Positions 1 through 6,269 of a DNA stretch of 13,766 nucleotides are shown in pieces. How positions within the stretch are numbered: the stretch's first letter is position 1; each line of letters opens with the position of its first letter. A model generated the notes under the pieces. It saw only the letters and a list, made by a program, of their open reading frames with translations, had not been told where the DNA came from and ran no database searches. The DNA is taken from the NCBI GenBank assembly GCA_040381555.1, contig JBEIHC010000076.1, forward strand, positions 1 through 13,766, read 5' to 3'. The DNA is from CANHCC01 sp040381555. GTDB lineage: Bacteria > Bacteroidota > Bacteroidia > J057 > RFSG01. Made by a program: the position numbers and the translations under genes.

Positions 1-140
1 AAAGAGGGAGGTTCAACGCTGAGTAAAGGAGTTAACGCGGAGGAACGCTGAGGGCTTTTATTATTTTAAAACAAAGAAAGATATAACTGCGAAACTCCTT
101 TTTACTCTGCCTCTCTGCGGTGAGCCCCTGTTTCATTCAT
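1..140. repeat. Dispersed-repeat-like sequence with inverted arms, 3' of the aminotransferase gene
   Basis: No gene is visible here. GAGTAAAGGAGTT (21-33) is an inverted match to AACTCCTTTTTACTC (93-107), differing by a 2-nt indel in the T run. The arms are flanked by related motifs (AACGCTGAG, AACGCGGAGG and CTCTGCCTCTCTGCGGTGA). The CTCTGCsTCTCTGCGGTGA wording resembles interspersed repeats often seen in Bacteroidota intergenic regions; that resemblance is from memory. On the minus strand it lies just past the aminotransferase stop, so the hairpin could also end that transcript. The left boundary lies outside the window. Confidence 0.4.
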
Positions 141-141
141 A

Positions 142-1254
142 TTATTTCACCATTTCCACCACAAACTCTAACTCCTCCTGACTCATTCCCACACTCGAAG
201 GCAGGCAAAGAACCTCATTGTAAATATCTTTACTAAGTTGAGGATTACCTGCAAACAAACTTCCTCGAAAAGGCTTTTGCAAATGCAAGGGATACCAACC
301 TTCTTTGGCTTGAATTCCTTGGGCCTGTAATTTACTAATCAAAGCCTCTTTGTGTTTGACTCGAAAAGCAATCATCCAATAATTGGGTTGTGAATCAGGT
401 ATTGCCCTTTGCCATTCGAATTCCGGGAAAGCTTCAAAATAACGAGTTGCTACACTTTTCTTGCGCGCAAGATATTCTTCCAATACTTCGAATTGTGCCA
501 ATGCCAGGGCTGCCATCAAATCAGGCAAGCGATAATTGTATCCTATTTCGGTATGTTGGTAATTGGTTCCCTCTTCCTTTGCCTGTCGGGATAAATGCCG
601 GATATAATTTCCCTTTTCAGGATTCTGACACACTACCAACCCCCCCCCTCCGGCAGTGAGGAGTTTATTACCATTTAAAGAAATGCAACCCATTTCTGCA
701 AGGGTACCGGCGTATTTTCCCTTGAGCTGAGTACCGATGGCTCCGGCAGCATCTTCGATCAAATGAAATCCCCAGCTAGATGCCAGAGTTTGAAATGCCT
801 GAACATCTGCAGCCTGACCGAAGGCATGCACCAGAATCATTGCTTGGATTCTTTTTCCGGAAGATTTGTGAATACAGTGAGTATCTCGATTCTCGCAATT
901 TTGAATAAGCCATTCTTCTATAGCCTGAGGATTTGCCTGCCAGGTAAAGGGATCTGTTTCCATAAATATCGGATCGGCTCCTACATATCGAATCACATTG
1001 GCCGAAGCGATGAAACTGTAATCGGATACGAATACTAAATCACCCGATAGAACACCTGCAGCAAGTAAAGCTAAATGCAAGGCAGCAGTTCCTGAAGACA
1101 CAGCCACTACTTCTGGAGCAGACAAGGACTTGGAAACCTGTGCTTCTAATTTTGAAGTCAAAGGACCAGCAGCTGAAACCCATCCAGAATCCAGGCACTC
1201 CTGAAGGTACTTCCATTCATTGCCTTGAAACAGGGGTTCGGATAAGGGGATCAT
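142..1254 (-). CDS. DegT/DnrJ/EryC1/StrS-family PLP aminotransferase, LegC-like
   Basis: Predicted PLP-dependent sugar aminotransferase of 370 aa, the normal full length for the family. These cytoplasmic enzymes aminate keto groups of nucleotide-activated sugars destined for surface polysaccharides or glycans. Visible motifs: phosphate-binding SSGTAAL (residues 53-59), HLIEDAAGAIG with D168 expected to contact the pyridine nitrogen, and SLNGNKLL with K187 as the Schiff-base lysine, followed by a Gly-rich AGGGG segment. The N-terminus (IPLSEPLFQGNEWKYLQECLDSGWVS in outline) and the ADPIFMETD segment resemble LegC-type aminotransferases of legionaminic acid synthesis, but substrate cannot be fixed from sequence. 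The ATG at 1254 gives the standard N-terminus and no clear promoter precedes it. It lies 139 bp downstream of the DAHP synthase gene on the same strand and may be co-transcribed. No other sugar-nucleotide gene is visible. Confidence 0.85.
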   Translation of the reverse strand: MIPLSEPLFQGNEWKYLQECLDSGWVSAAGPLTSKLEAQVSKSLSAPEVVAVSSGTAALHLALLAAGVLSGDLVFVSDYSFIASANVIRYVGADPIFMETDPFTWQANPQAIEEWLIQNCENRDTHCIHKSSGKRIQAMILVHAFGQAADVQAFQTLASSWGFHLIEDAAGAIGTQLKGKYAGTLAEMGCISLNGNKLLTAGGGGLVVCQNPEKGNYIRHLSRQAKEEGTNYQHTEIGYNYRLPDLMAALALAQFEVLEEYLARKKSVATRYFEAFPEFEWQRAIPDSQPNYWMIAFRVKHKEALISKLQAQGIQAKEGWYPLHLQKPFRGSLFAGNPQLSKDIYNEVLCLPSSVGMSQEELEFVVEMVK

Positions 1255-1393
1255 GTGTGTTTAGAAACTCTGACTACTTAGGTGAAATAGATTGAAGGAA
1301 TTAGAAGAAGAGATGATTTTTCCACTCAACAAAAGTAAAGAAACTAAAGAATTAGTTAACTGTGGCGTGCTGCACCCAATAAGAAAAAAATTT

Positions 1394-2476
1394 TTACTCC
1401 CCCTGCTTCTCTATGCTCTCAACATGAATGAGCTCAAACAAGGTGCGCACAAGATCCGGACTAATCTTCATTAAGTCTGCGTAGGTGCTTACTTTCTTCA
1501 GTACTTCATCATAGCGCTCCTGCTGAAAAAAAGAGATACCTGCCTGTTGTTTCAACCGACCAATTTTTCCTGCGACTTTTAATCGTCCCTGTAAAATTTG
1601 AATGAGCTCTCGATCGGACTGATCTATTTCTTCTCGGAGTAAAGCAATGGCAGAGAGAATTTCTGAATCCTCAATTTTATTTTTGGGTTTATGAAGTTCT
1701 TGAATTATCTCCAGAAAGCGAGCTGGAGTAATTTGCTGTTCGGGATCAGACAATGCCTCTGAAGGATTCGGATGAACTTCCAACATCAACCCATCAAAGC
1801 CTATGTCTAAAGCTTTCTGAGCAACCTGAGGAATGAATGTGGCATCTCCGGTAATATGGCTCACATCGGTAATAATGGGAAGTGCTGGGAATATTCGCTT
1901 GAGTTCCAAAGGTATTTCCCAGTGGGGAAGATTTCTGAATCTTGAATTCACATAAGCCGAAAAGCCTCGATGGCAGGCTGCCAGTTGGGTGATGCCTGCC
2001 TGATGAAATCTCTCAAAGGCTCCCACCCAAAGATTCAAATCCGGGTTTATGGGGTTTTTAATCAGCACGGGGAAATTGGTTCCGCGAAGGGCATCAGCAA
2101 TTTCCTGGACGGTAAAAGGGTTTACAGTGGTGCGGGCACCAATCCAGACTGCATCGAAACCGGCTTTGAGTACAGCCTCGGCATGTCTTGCATTGGCCAC
2201 TTCGGTAATAATTTTGAGCCCGGTTTCCTGCTTAGCTTTAATGGCCCATGGCAGACCCATTTCCCCTACTCCTTCAAAGCTATTGGGCCGGGTGCGGGGT
2301 TTCCAAAGACCTAGGCGAAAATACCGGATTCCACTATGCTGAAGTCCCTGAGCGGTTTCGAGCACCTGAGCCTCAGATTCAGCACTGCAGGGACCTGCAA
2401 TGAGAAGAGGTTTATCCGGACTGGATTTCCAGGCATCGGTTTCGGTAAGGGAGATCGTACGGGTATTGGTCTTCAT
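1394..2476 (-). CDS. Bifunctional 3-deoxy-7-phosphoheptulonate synthase / chorismate mutase
   Basis: Two-domain shikimate-pathway enzyme of 360 aa. Residues ~1-265 are a DAHP synthase of the type I/KDO8P-synthase superfamily, condensing PEP and erythrose 4-phosphate. Motifs in order: AGPCSAES (27-34), LWKPRT (57-62), GARTT (113-117), IKNP (139-142), CHRGF (168-172), DVSH (204-207) and LEVHPNP (232-238). Residues ~270-355 are an AroQ-type all-helical chorismate mutase (chorismate to prephenate): R281, D285, R298, K309 and the QQERYDEV segment lie where the family has its active-site positions. The fusion order (synthase first, mutase second) is common in Bacteroidota, where the mutase part often confers feedback control by prephenate or aromatic end products. 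ATG at 2476 follows a good promoter. The 125-bp gap behind the ATPase gene suggests its own transcript. Confidence 0.93.
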   Translation of the reverse strand: MKTNTRTISLTETDAWKSSPDKPLLIAGPCSAESEAQVLETAQGLQHSGIRYFRLGLWKPRTRPNSFEGVGEMGLPWAIKAKQETGLKIITEVANARHAEAVLKAGFDAVWIGARTTVNPFTVQEIADALRGTNFPVLIKNPINPDLNLWVGAFERFHQAGITQLAACHRGFSAYVNSRFRNLPHWEIPLELKRIFPALPIITDVSHITGDATFIPQVAQKALDIGFDGLMLEVHPNPSEALSDPEQQITPARFLEIIQELHKPKNKIEDSEILSAIALLREEIDQSDRELIQILQGRLKVAGKIGRLKQQAGISFFQQERYDEVLKKVSTYADLMKISPDLVRTLFELIHVESIEKQGE

Positions 2477-2489
2477 TTAAGAATCAGGA

Positions 2490-2521
2490 TAAAATTACCT
2501 GTATAACTGATGATTTTCAAA
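2490..2521 (-). promoter_or_regulatory. Bacteroidota-type promoter of the DAHP synthase gene
   Basis: Read on the minus strand: TTTG (2518-2521), a 20-nt spacer, then TAATTTTA (2490-2497), which matches 7 of 8 positions of TAnnTTTG with the usual spacing. The expected transcription start is about 2483, giving a very short leader before the ATG at 2476. Confidence 0.6.
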
Positions 2522-2534
2522 AAAAGTTGAAAAT
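2513..2534. promoter_or_regulatory. 8-bp perfect inverted repeat overlapping the -33 box
   Basis: ATTTTCAA (2513-2520) and TTGAAAAT (2527-2534) are perfectly inverted around a 6-nt centre. The left arm covers most of the TTTG box of the DAHP synthase promoter, so it could be an operator. AT-rich palindromes of this size can arise by chance. Confidence 0.35.
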
Positions 2535-2572
2535 AGGGAGGAAAAATTCTACTTGGGGTTCGCATCTAACTG

Positions 2573-2607
2573 ATTTAATAACCGGCAAGAATGCTGCCTG
2601 ATTAAAT
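2573..2607 (-). terminator. Hairpin at the 3' end of the first ATPase gene
   Basis: ATTTAAT (2573-2579) pairs with ATTAAAT (2601-2607), and inside it GGCA (2584-2587) pairs with TGCC (2595-2598) across a small internal loop. The hairpin overlaps the stop codon at 2602. There is no clear T run after it in the minus direction, so it is at best a weak terminator or a 3'-end stabilising structure. Confidence 0.3.
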
Positions 2608-3762
2608 TTTGGATTTCAGAAGGGTGATCATTTCTCGGAGACCCGTAATGCGGATGTTTTCTTCTAATAAATACGAATCACCCGAAATGGGAGCGACGAT
2701 ATAGGCATGAGAAGCTTGCACTGCTTTCAGGCTTGTGTAAAATCCTTTAGATGGCTTAGGAACGGAAGAGGCTTTACACTCAATGGCAATAATGGAGCCA
2801 TTTATTTCCAGTAGCAAATCCATTTCATCTCCAGAGGCTGTGCGATAAAAGAAGGCAGGATATTCACCAATTGCAGAGAGAATTTGTTCAATGACCAGAC
2901 CTTCCCAAGAGGAGCCGAACACAGGATGACTAAGTAGCATATCCATATTTCGGATACCTAAAAGAGCATGCAAGATTCCACTGTCTCGGACATATACCTT
3001 AGGAGATTTCACCATGCGCTTTTTCGTGTTGGCAGCATAAGGGAGCAAAGTTCTAAGCATGAAAGTTTGTTCCAGCAGGTCAATGTATTTCCGCATCGTC
3101 GTGTGGCTCATATCCATACTGGCTCCCATTTTGCTGAGGTTGAGCGTTTGTCCTTGGTTATGGGCACAAATCGTTAAGAAGCGCCTTAACTGCAAAGCCG
3201 GAATTTGAATTCCCAACTGAGGGATATCTCTTTCTACATAAGTTTGGATAAAATTCTCCCGCCAGATATAGCTGAACTCATCCTTGTTTGCCAGTATGCT
3301 ATCCGGAAAGCCACCCCGATTCCAGAGTATATGTTCTGGAGTTTCTACTAATTCATCCGCTTGAAAAGGAGTCAAAGATAAATACCCGATTCTTCCGGCC
3401 AGAGACTCTGTACTTTGTTGAACCAGATTCCGGGAAGCTGAACCGGATAAGATAAAACGACCTGGGCGTCGATCCTGATCTACGAGACTTCGCAGTACTG
3501 AGAACAATTCGGGTTTCAGTTGGATCTCATCCAGGCAAATAGTTTTTTCCGCATTAACCTTAAAAAACAGATACGGGTCTTGAAGTTTATTCAGGTCTTC
3601 CAGATTTTGCAGATCCAAGTAAACAATGTCATTCTCTAGGGCCAAGGCATGCCGAACCAGGGTTGATTTTCCACATTGCCGGGGGCCTAATATCGCAATC
3701 ACAGGGAAAATTTGCTGATATTTCCTCAATTGTTCTTCAATATTCCTCCGGATATAGACCAT
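2602..3762 (-). CDS. AAA-type ATPase with C-terminal DUF4143 domain
   Basis: Protein of 386 aa with the normal architecture of this widespread, poorly understood family. N-terminal AAA/P-loop domain: Walker A GPRQCGKST (26-34), Walker B ICLDEIQ (75-81), sensor-like ILSGSAS (104-110). A winged-helix-like middle (about 180-240) leads to DUF4143, which ends in a restriction-endonuclease-like core: GDEMD (D315) followed by IAIECK (E328-x-K330), i.e. a PD-(D/E)xK-type signature that looks intact. No transmembrane segment is seen. The family is patchily distributed, often near mobile DNA, and its physiological role is not established. It is transcribed alone from the promoter at 3785-3816. ATG at 3762 gives the usual start (basic/hydrophobic residues then ILGPRQ). 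Confidence 0.88.
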   Translation of the reverse strand: MVYIRRNIEEQLRKYQQIFPVIAILGPRQCGKSTLVRHALALENDIVYLDLQNLEDLNKLQDPYLFFKVNAEKTICLDEIQLKPELFSVLRSLVDQDRRPGRFILSGSASRNLVQQSTESLAGRIGYLSLTPFQADELVETPEHILWNRGGFPDSILANKDEFSYIWRENFIQTYVERDIPQLGIQIPALQLRRFLTICAHNQGQTLNLSKMGASMDMSHTTMRKYIDLLEQTFMLRTLLPYAANTKKRMVKSPKVYVRDSGILHALLGIRNMDMLLSHPVFGSSWEGLVIEQILSAIGEYPAFFYRTASGDEMDLLLEINGSIIAIECKASSVPKPSKGFYTSLKAVQASHAYIVAPISGDSYLLEENIRITGLREMITLLKSKI

Positions 3763-3784
3763 CTAAGTAATTTGTTATCAGACA

Positions 3785-3816
3785 CAAAGATATTAAAATA
3801 GTAGAATTTCTGCAAA
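3785..3816 (-). promoter_or_regulatory. Consensus Bacteroidota promoter of the DUF4143 ATPase gene
   Basis: On the minus strand TTTG (3813-3816), exactly 20 nt, then TATCTTTG (3785-3792), a full match to TAnnTTTG. The predicted start near 3778 leaves a leader of about 15 nt before the ATG at 3762. The -33 box lies inside the inverted repeat described next. Confidence 0.72.
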
Positions 3817-3841
3817 TTGAAAGTATGGGTTTCAATTTGCA
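3811..3841. promoter_or_regulatory. 12-bp perfect inverted repeat, candidate operator
   Basis: TGCAAATTGAAA (3811-3822) and TTTCAATTTGCA (3830-3841) are perfectly complementary around GTATGGG. Three further flanking base pairs (3807-3809 with 3843-3845) are possible after one mismatch. The left arm contains the TTTG box of the ATPase promoter, the expected place for a dimeric repressor site. A mRNA hairpin is less likely because it lies upstream of the predicted transcription start. Confidence 0.55.
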
Positions 3842-3845
3842 TAAA

Positions 3846-4020
3846 ATTCCTTTCCCCAAGACCGTAGCAAGGGTATCTAATAACTGAAAATGCTTTGACC
3901 TTGGGCAGTGAAACAGGAATACCCCTATTACTGGAATTTGGAAAAATATACACTTGAGAGAAGCACCTGACAAGAAAATCTTATTTATGAATAACTAAAA
4001 GTATTCAGACTTTCTTCACC
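3846..4020. other. Intergenic region between divergent genes, no gene recognised
   Basis: Together with the promoter elements this region separates the minus-strand ATPase from the plus-strand DUF1573 gene. Short inverted pairs are present (CCCAAG near 3854 with CTTGGG near 3900; GGGTAT near 3871 with ATACCC near 3920) and could form a weak structure. Two overlapping minus-strand reading frames of 75 and 78 codons crossing it show no recognisable protein features. No convincing promoter for the DUF1573 gene was found; TACACTTG (3949-3956) is a 7/8 match to the -7 box but lacks a good -33 partner. Confidence 0.4.
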
Positions 4021-4503
4021 ATGAAAATTATTTTTACTGCATTTGCCGGTCTCTTCCTCTCTACCCTGTTTTCCTTTGCTCAGGAAATTCAATTCATAAA
4101 TTACAATGCCGGTGATTTTCAAAATCCTGCTTCAGCAGCAGAAAAAGCCGGCGCAGCTCTTTCCCAAAAAGGTTCCGTCCCTAGCACTTGGAATTATGGT
4201 ACCATCAAAAATGGCTCATCCGGCTATCGGTATTTTAAATTCACCAACACAGGAAGAGCACCTTTGGTAATTTCCGATGGCAAAGGTTCCTGTGGATGTC
4301 TTGTTCTTACCTGGCCGAAAGAGCCTGTGATGCCCAGACAAACAGAATACATCAAAGTCAACTATGATACCAAACGGACAGGAGCCTTTACGAAATATGT
4401 AACGCTTACAACCAATGCGCAAAGTAATACCACCACTCGATTGAAAGTGGAGGGAACGGTAGAGCCACCACCATCGGAACCAATTCCTGGAAAGATTGAA
4501 TAA
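4021..4503 (+). CDS. Exported DUF1573 (Ig-like) domain protein
   Basis: Small exported protein of 160 aa. Residues 1-20 form a signal peptide (Lys then a hydrophobic core, cleavage likely after FSFA|Q). The mature part is a single DUF1573 domain (~55-145): WNYGTIKNG, a FKFTNTGRAPLVI strand pair, the typical GSCGC pair of cysteines (C91, C93), then VNYDTKRTGAFTKYVTLTTNA and LKVEGTV. A Pro-rich tail (PPPSEPIP) ends the protein. DUF1573 proteins are abundant in Bacteroidota, adopt an immunoglobulin-like fold and are thought to act in the periplasm or envelope; the precise role is unknown. No sorting domain is present. Monocistronic: divergent from the ATPase, with the MITE beginning 36 bp after its stop. 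Confidence 0.85.
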   Translation: MKIIFTAFAGLFLSTLFSFAQEIQFINYNAGDFQNPASAAEKAGAALSQKGSVPSTWNYGTIKNGSSGYRYFKFTNTGRAPLVISDGKGSCGCLVLTWPKEPVMPRQTEYIKVNYDTKRTGAFTKYVTLTTNAQSNTTTRLKVEGTVEPPPSEPIPGKIE

Positions 4504-4531
4504 TTGATTACTGTAGCAATTGGGTAGGTTT

Positions 4532-4766
4532 AATAAATTGGCTCTACGCCGTTTTATATGGGTAAATTAAGAATTTTAATTATAATTTATTATCGTATCT
4601 GCCCATTAAACACAAGATAGAAGCTCAGGAGCTGTGGCTTGTGGGTCCTCTCCTTCGGGGAGGGTTAGCGAGGGGGTAGCGCAAATTTGAGAAGGAAAAA
4701 GGAGCTCGGCAATAAAAGAAAGTTTTTTATAATTACCCACAATTAATGGCGTAGAGCCAATAAATT
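4532..4766. repeat. 8-bp target-site duplication AATAAATT around the MITE
   Basis: AATAAATT occurs at 4532-4539 and 4759-4766, immediately outside the two terminal inverted repeats. An AT-rich 8-bp direct repeat abutting perfect inverted ends is the expected footprint of a transposition event. Confidence 0.7.
4540..4758. mobile_element. 219-bp MITE-like non-autonomous element, ends resembling ISL3 family
   Basis: The ends are perfect 11-bp inverted repeats, GGCTCTACGCC (4540-4550) and GGCGTAGAGCC (4748-4758). Similarity continues inward imperfectly to a shared GGGTAA block (4560-4565 against 4733-4738 inverted), giving terminal repeats of about 26 bp. It is flanked by the 8-bp duplication AATAAATT. 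There is no coding capacity. ISL3-family insertion sequences begin with GGCTCT-like ends and make 8-bp duplications, so a transposase of that family acting in trans is the likely mover (inference). The interior holds a stable hairpin, CCTCTCC (4647-4653) with GGGGAGG (4657-4663), in a context (CTCCTTCGGGGAGGGTTAG) similar to interspersed repeats in other Bacteroidota. It sits just after the DUF1573 gene and may supply its 3' end. Confidence 0.72.
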
Positions 4767-4946
4767 AATTATGCTATTAAGTTGATGGACTTTGGGGAAA
4801 TATTTTCGCTAAATAGGGCTTTCTCAGAAAGCATTAAATGTTTGCAATACAGGCATTTAAACAGATAAATCAAATGCAGAATGCAAGGAAACGCATTCAA
4901 TATGTCTAAAATCCGTGCACATGCATTCCATAAATCCATTAAAAAT
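4767..4946. other. Spacer between the MITE and the 16-bp repeat array
   Basis: No gene is recognised. A 60-codon minus-strand frame (4769-4951) shows no known motif. Small palindromes are present: GCTTTCT-C-AGAAAGC near 4820-4834 and GAATGC/GCATTC near 4876-4897. The region may be ancestral intergenic sequence left between two insertions. Confidence 0.35.
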
Positions 4947-4978
4947 AGCACCGCTTAGTGATGACACCGCTTGGTGAT
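4947..4978. repeat. 16-bp tandem repeat array, left part (two units)
   Basis: Two adjacent 16-bp units: AGCACCGCTTAGTGAT (4947-4962) and GACACCGCTTGGTGAT (4963-4978). Each contains the near-palindrome CACC-GCTT-GGTG. A third unit, GGCACCGCTTGGTGAT, resumes at 6270 on the other side of the IS110 element. Joining 4978 to 6270 restores three consecutive units, so the array was interrupted by the insertion. Confidence 0.8.
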
Positions 4979-4987
4979 TTCTATGGT

Positions 4988-5995
4988 TTAAACAAGCGTT
5001 GGAGAATATTTTTTTTGATACATTCTATTCTCTTCTACACAAACAAATATTCTGTGTATAATCTTGTTTTTGACCGCATTTAGAACAGACATTTTATTTT
5101 TACCTTCCTTAATTTTCCTTTCATAGTAGAACCTCAAATCAGATTTAGATCTTATTAGAGCTAATGCTCCTAAGCATAACAAGGTTTTTAGGCGTTTGTT
5201 TGCTTTGTGCGAAACTCGACTTTTGCCCCTTATACTCTTGCCTGAACTATGTTCAAATGGCGCAACACCAGCATAACAAGCAAATTTTCTAGGGTCTTTT
5301 ATGGTTTGAAATTCATTGGTAGCTACTATTACTTCTACTGCAGTAATTGGTCCAACACCTGAAACAGATGTTATTATTTTGAATAGTCTCTTAAGATTCT
5401 CATCATTTTTGACAATATTATTTATGCTCTGATCAATCTTTTCCAAATCCTGCATAATATTCCGAATAGTCGCCATGGTATGTGCTGCAATTTTATTTGC
5501 AGTCTCTTTGTCAAACTTCTTCAATTCTTCTACAGGAACCGTCAATGCCTTTTTGCTTTTTATTAATCGAGATCTAAGGATTGAAAGATTCTTGAGTAAT
5601 TTGACTTCCTTTCTTGGAGGGGTCCATAGCTTAAGAGTTTCATTTTCCTTGCTTGCATATCGGGCGATTCGTTCGGCGTCGATGGCGTCGTTCTTTCCCC
5701 TTTGTAAGCCTATAGAGAGCTTAATCTGAACCGGATTCTCAAGACAAACTGCAACCTTCTTCTTATTCAAGAAGTCAAGGATAAAATTGCCGTAGATGCC
5801 AGTATGTTCAAGACAAAATAGTACTTTGTTTGCATCCCAGTTAATACAAGTTCTGCGCAACTGCTTCCAGAGTTCATTCAAGTCTTTCATTGAATTCATC
5901 ACTTTGGTAGAAAAGACTTTTTGATTTTCATGGACTACACAAACATCAAGCGTGTCTTTTGATACATCAATGCCAATAAAATGGGTAAATCTCAT
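4988..5995 (-). CDS. IS110-family DEDD recombinase (transposase)
   Basis: RNA-guided recombinase-type transposase of 335 aa. N-terminal RuvC-like DEDD domain (~1-155): FIGIDVSKD with D10, FCLEHTGIYG with E63, and RGKNDAIDAERIARYA with D103 and D106. A helical, Lys-rich linker (~140-200) leads to the C-terminal Transposase_20 domain: VSGVGPITAVEVIVA (helix-hairpin-helix-like, ~211-225), KFACYAGVAPFEHSSGKS with S251 (or S250) as the likely catalytic serine, then KANKRLKTLLCLGALALI. Full length and intact. IS110 enzymes use the DEDD and Ser residues jointly and are guided by an RNA from the leader, here on the same strand. ATG at 5995 starts directly before the conserved domain; no Shine-Dalgarno is seen. 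Leader and gene are probably transcribed together from near 6177. Confidence 0.94.
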   Translation of the reverse strand: MRFTHFIGIDVSKDTLDVCVVHENQKVFSTKVMNSMKDLNELWKQLRRTCINWDANKVLFCLEHTGIYGNFILDFLNKKKVAVCLENPVQIKLSIGLQRGKNDAIDAERIARYASKENETLKLWTPPRKEVKLLKNLSILRSRLIKSKKALTVPVEELKKFDKETANKIAAHTMATIRNIMQDLEKIDQSINNIVKNDENLKRLFKIITSVSGVGPITAVEVIVATNEFQTIKDPRKFACYAGVAPFEHSSGKSIRGKSRVSHKANKRLKTLLCLGALALIRSKSDLRFYYERKIKEGKNKMSVLNAVKNKIIHRIFVCVEENRMYQKKYSPTLV

Positions 5996-6023
5996 AATTT
6001 TGTAATTAGTTATTGAACAATAG

Positions 6024-6175
6024 GTTAACGAGTTTAAAGCAATTCAATACCTTACTAATGAGTCGCAAACTCAAATTTCTATCTGAAACAGCTTTAAACA
6101 ACTGACAGGGGGATGAATCACCAATTAGGTCTCGAAACCTGGATAACAACTTAAGTCACCCCTGTCAGCGTTAAC
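6024..6175 (-). ncRNA. Predicted IS110 bridge RNA (three-way junction with two guide loops)
   Basis: Read on the minus strand, the 152 nt fold into a closed three-way junction. Closing stem: GUUAACG (6175-6169) with CGUUAAC (6030-6024), 7 bp. First arm: CUGACAGGGG (6168-6159) with CCCCUGUCAG (6111-6102), 10 bp. Second arm: GUUUAAAGC (6099-6091) with GCUUUAAAC (6040-6032), 9 bp. All are perfect, and the linkers are only 0-2 nt. Each arm encloses about 50 nt with a distal hairpin: AGGUU-UCGA-GACCU (6140-6127) and UGAGU-UUGCG-ACUCA (6073-6059). The internal-loop strands hold the guides. The first (5') arm has UUGGUGAU (6124-6117), complementary to the target ATCACCAA. The second arm has AUAGAAAU (6082-6075), identical to the element's own right end. 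Following the IS621 order, the first arm is the target-binding loop and the second the donor-binding loop. True RNA ends are unknown. Confidence 0.78.
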
Positions 6176-6183
6176 TTTATCCA

Positions 6184-6218
6184 CAAATTAACATGGTTTT
6201 TCCACTTTTTTACAACAA
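6184..6218 (-). promoter_or_regulatory. Putative promoter for the bridge RNA and transposase
   Basis: Minus strand: TTGTTG (6213-6218), about 21 nt, then TTAATTTG (6184-6191), a 7/8 match to TAnnTTTG. The expected start is about 6177-6178, 2-3 nt before the predicted RNA structure begins at 6175. The position fits very well, although the -33 match is only approximate. Confidence 0.5.
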
Positions 6219-6269
6219 CAATATAACAATAGTTATTAAGTAGAAATTGATGTTACAAACCTAAAGGAT

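Larger units (their letters stand above)
4977..6269 (-). mobile_element. IS110-family insertion sequence (about 1.29 kb, complete)
   Basis: Element bounded by AT at 4977-4978 and AT at 6268-6269. The ends were set by three converging facts: the flanks rejoin into an uninterrupted 16-bp tandem array; the right terminus ATTTCTAT (4977-4984) recurs exactly inside the leader at 6075-6082; and the target flank TTGGTGAT (4971-4978) recurs inverted at 6117-6124. As in the IS110 group there are no terminal inverted repeats, one end is short (about 10 bp after the transposase stop) and the other is a long non-coding leader of about 270 bp upstream of the transposase. The reading frame is intact, so the element may be active. 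The end assignment could shift by a nucleotide or two. Confidence 0.8.

Noticed and set aside
1255..1393. Search for a promoter or small gene between the DAHP synthase and aminotransferase genes
   Set aside because: A TTTG-like box was seen but without a TAnnTTTG partner at the right spacing, and the 60-codon plus-strand frame there has no supporting feature.
3726..3973. Two overlapping minus-strand reading frames (75 and 78 codons) upstream of the first ATPase gene
   Set aside because: They overlap each other, the promoter, the inverted repeat and the ATPase start, and show no motif, signal peptide or family resemblance.
4769..4951. 60-codon minus-strand reading frame between the MITE and the repeat array
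   Set aside because: Composition is unremarkable, no recognisable domain, no promoter, and it runs into the 16-bp repeat; probably chance.
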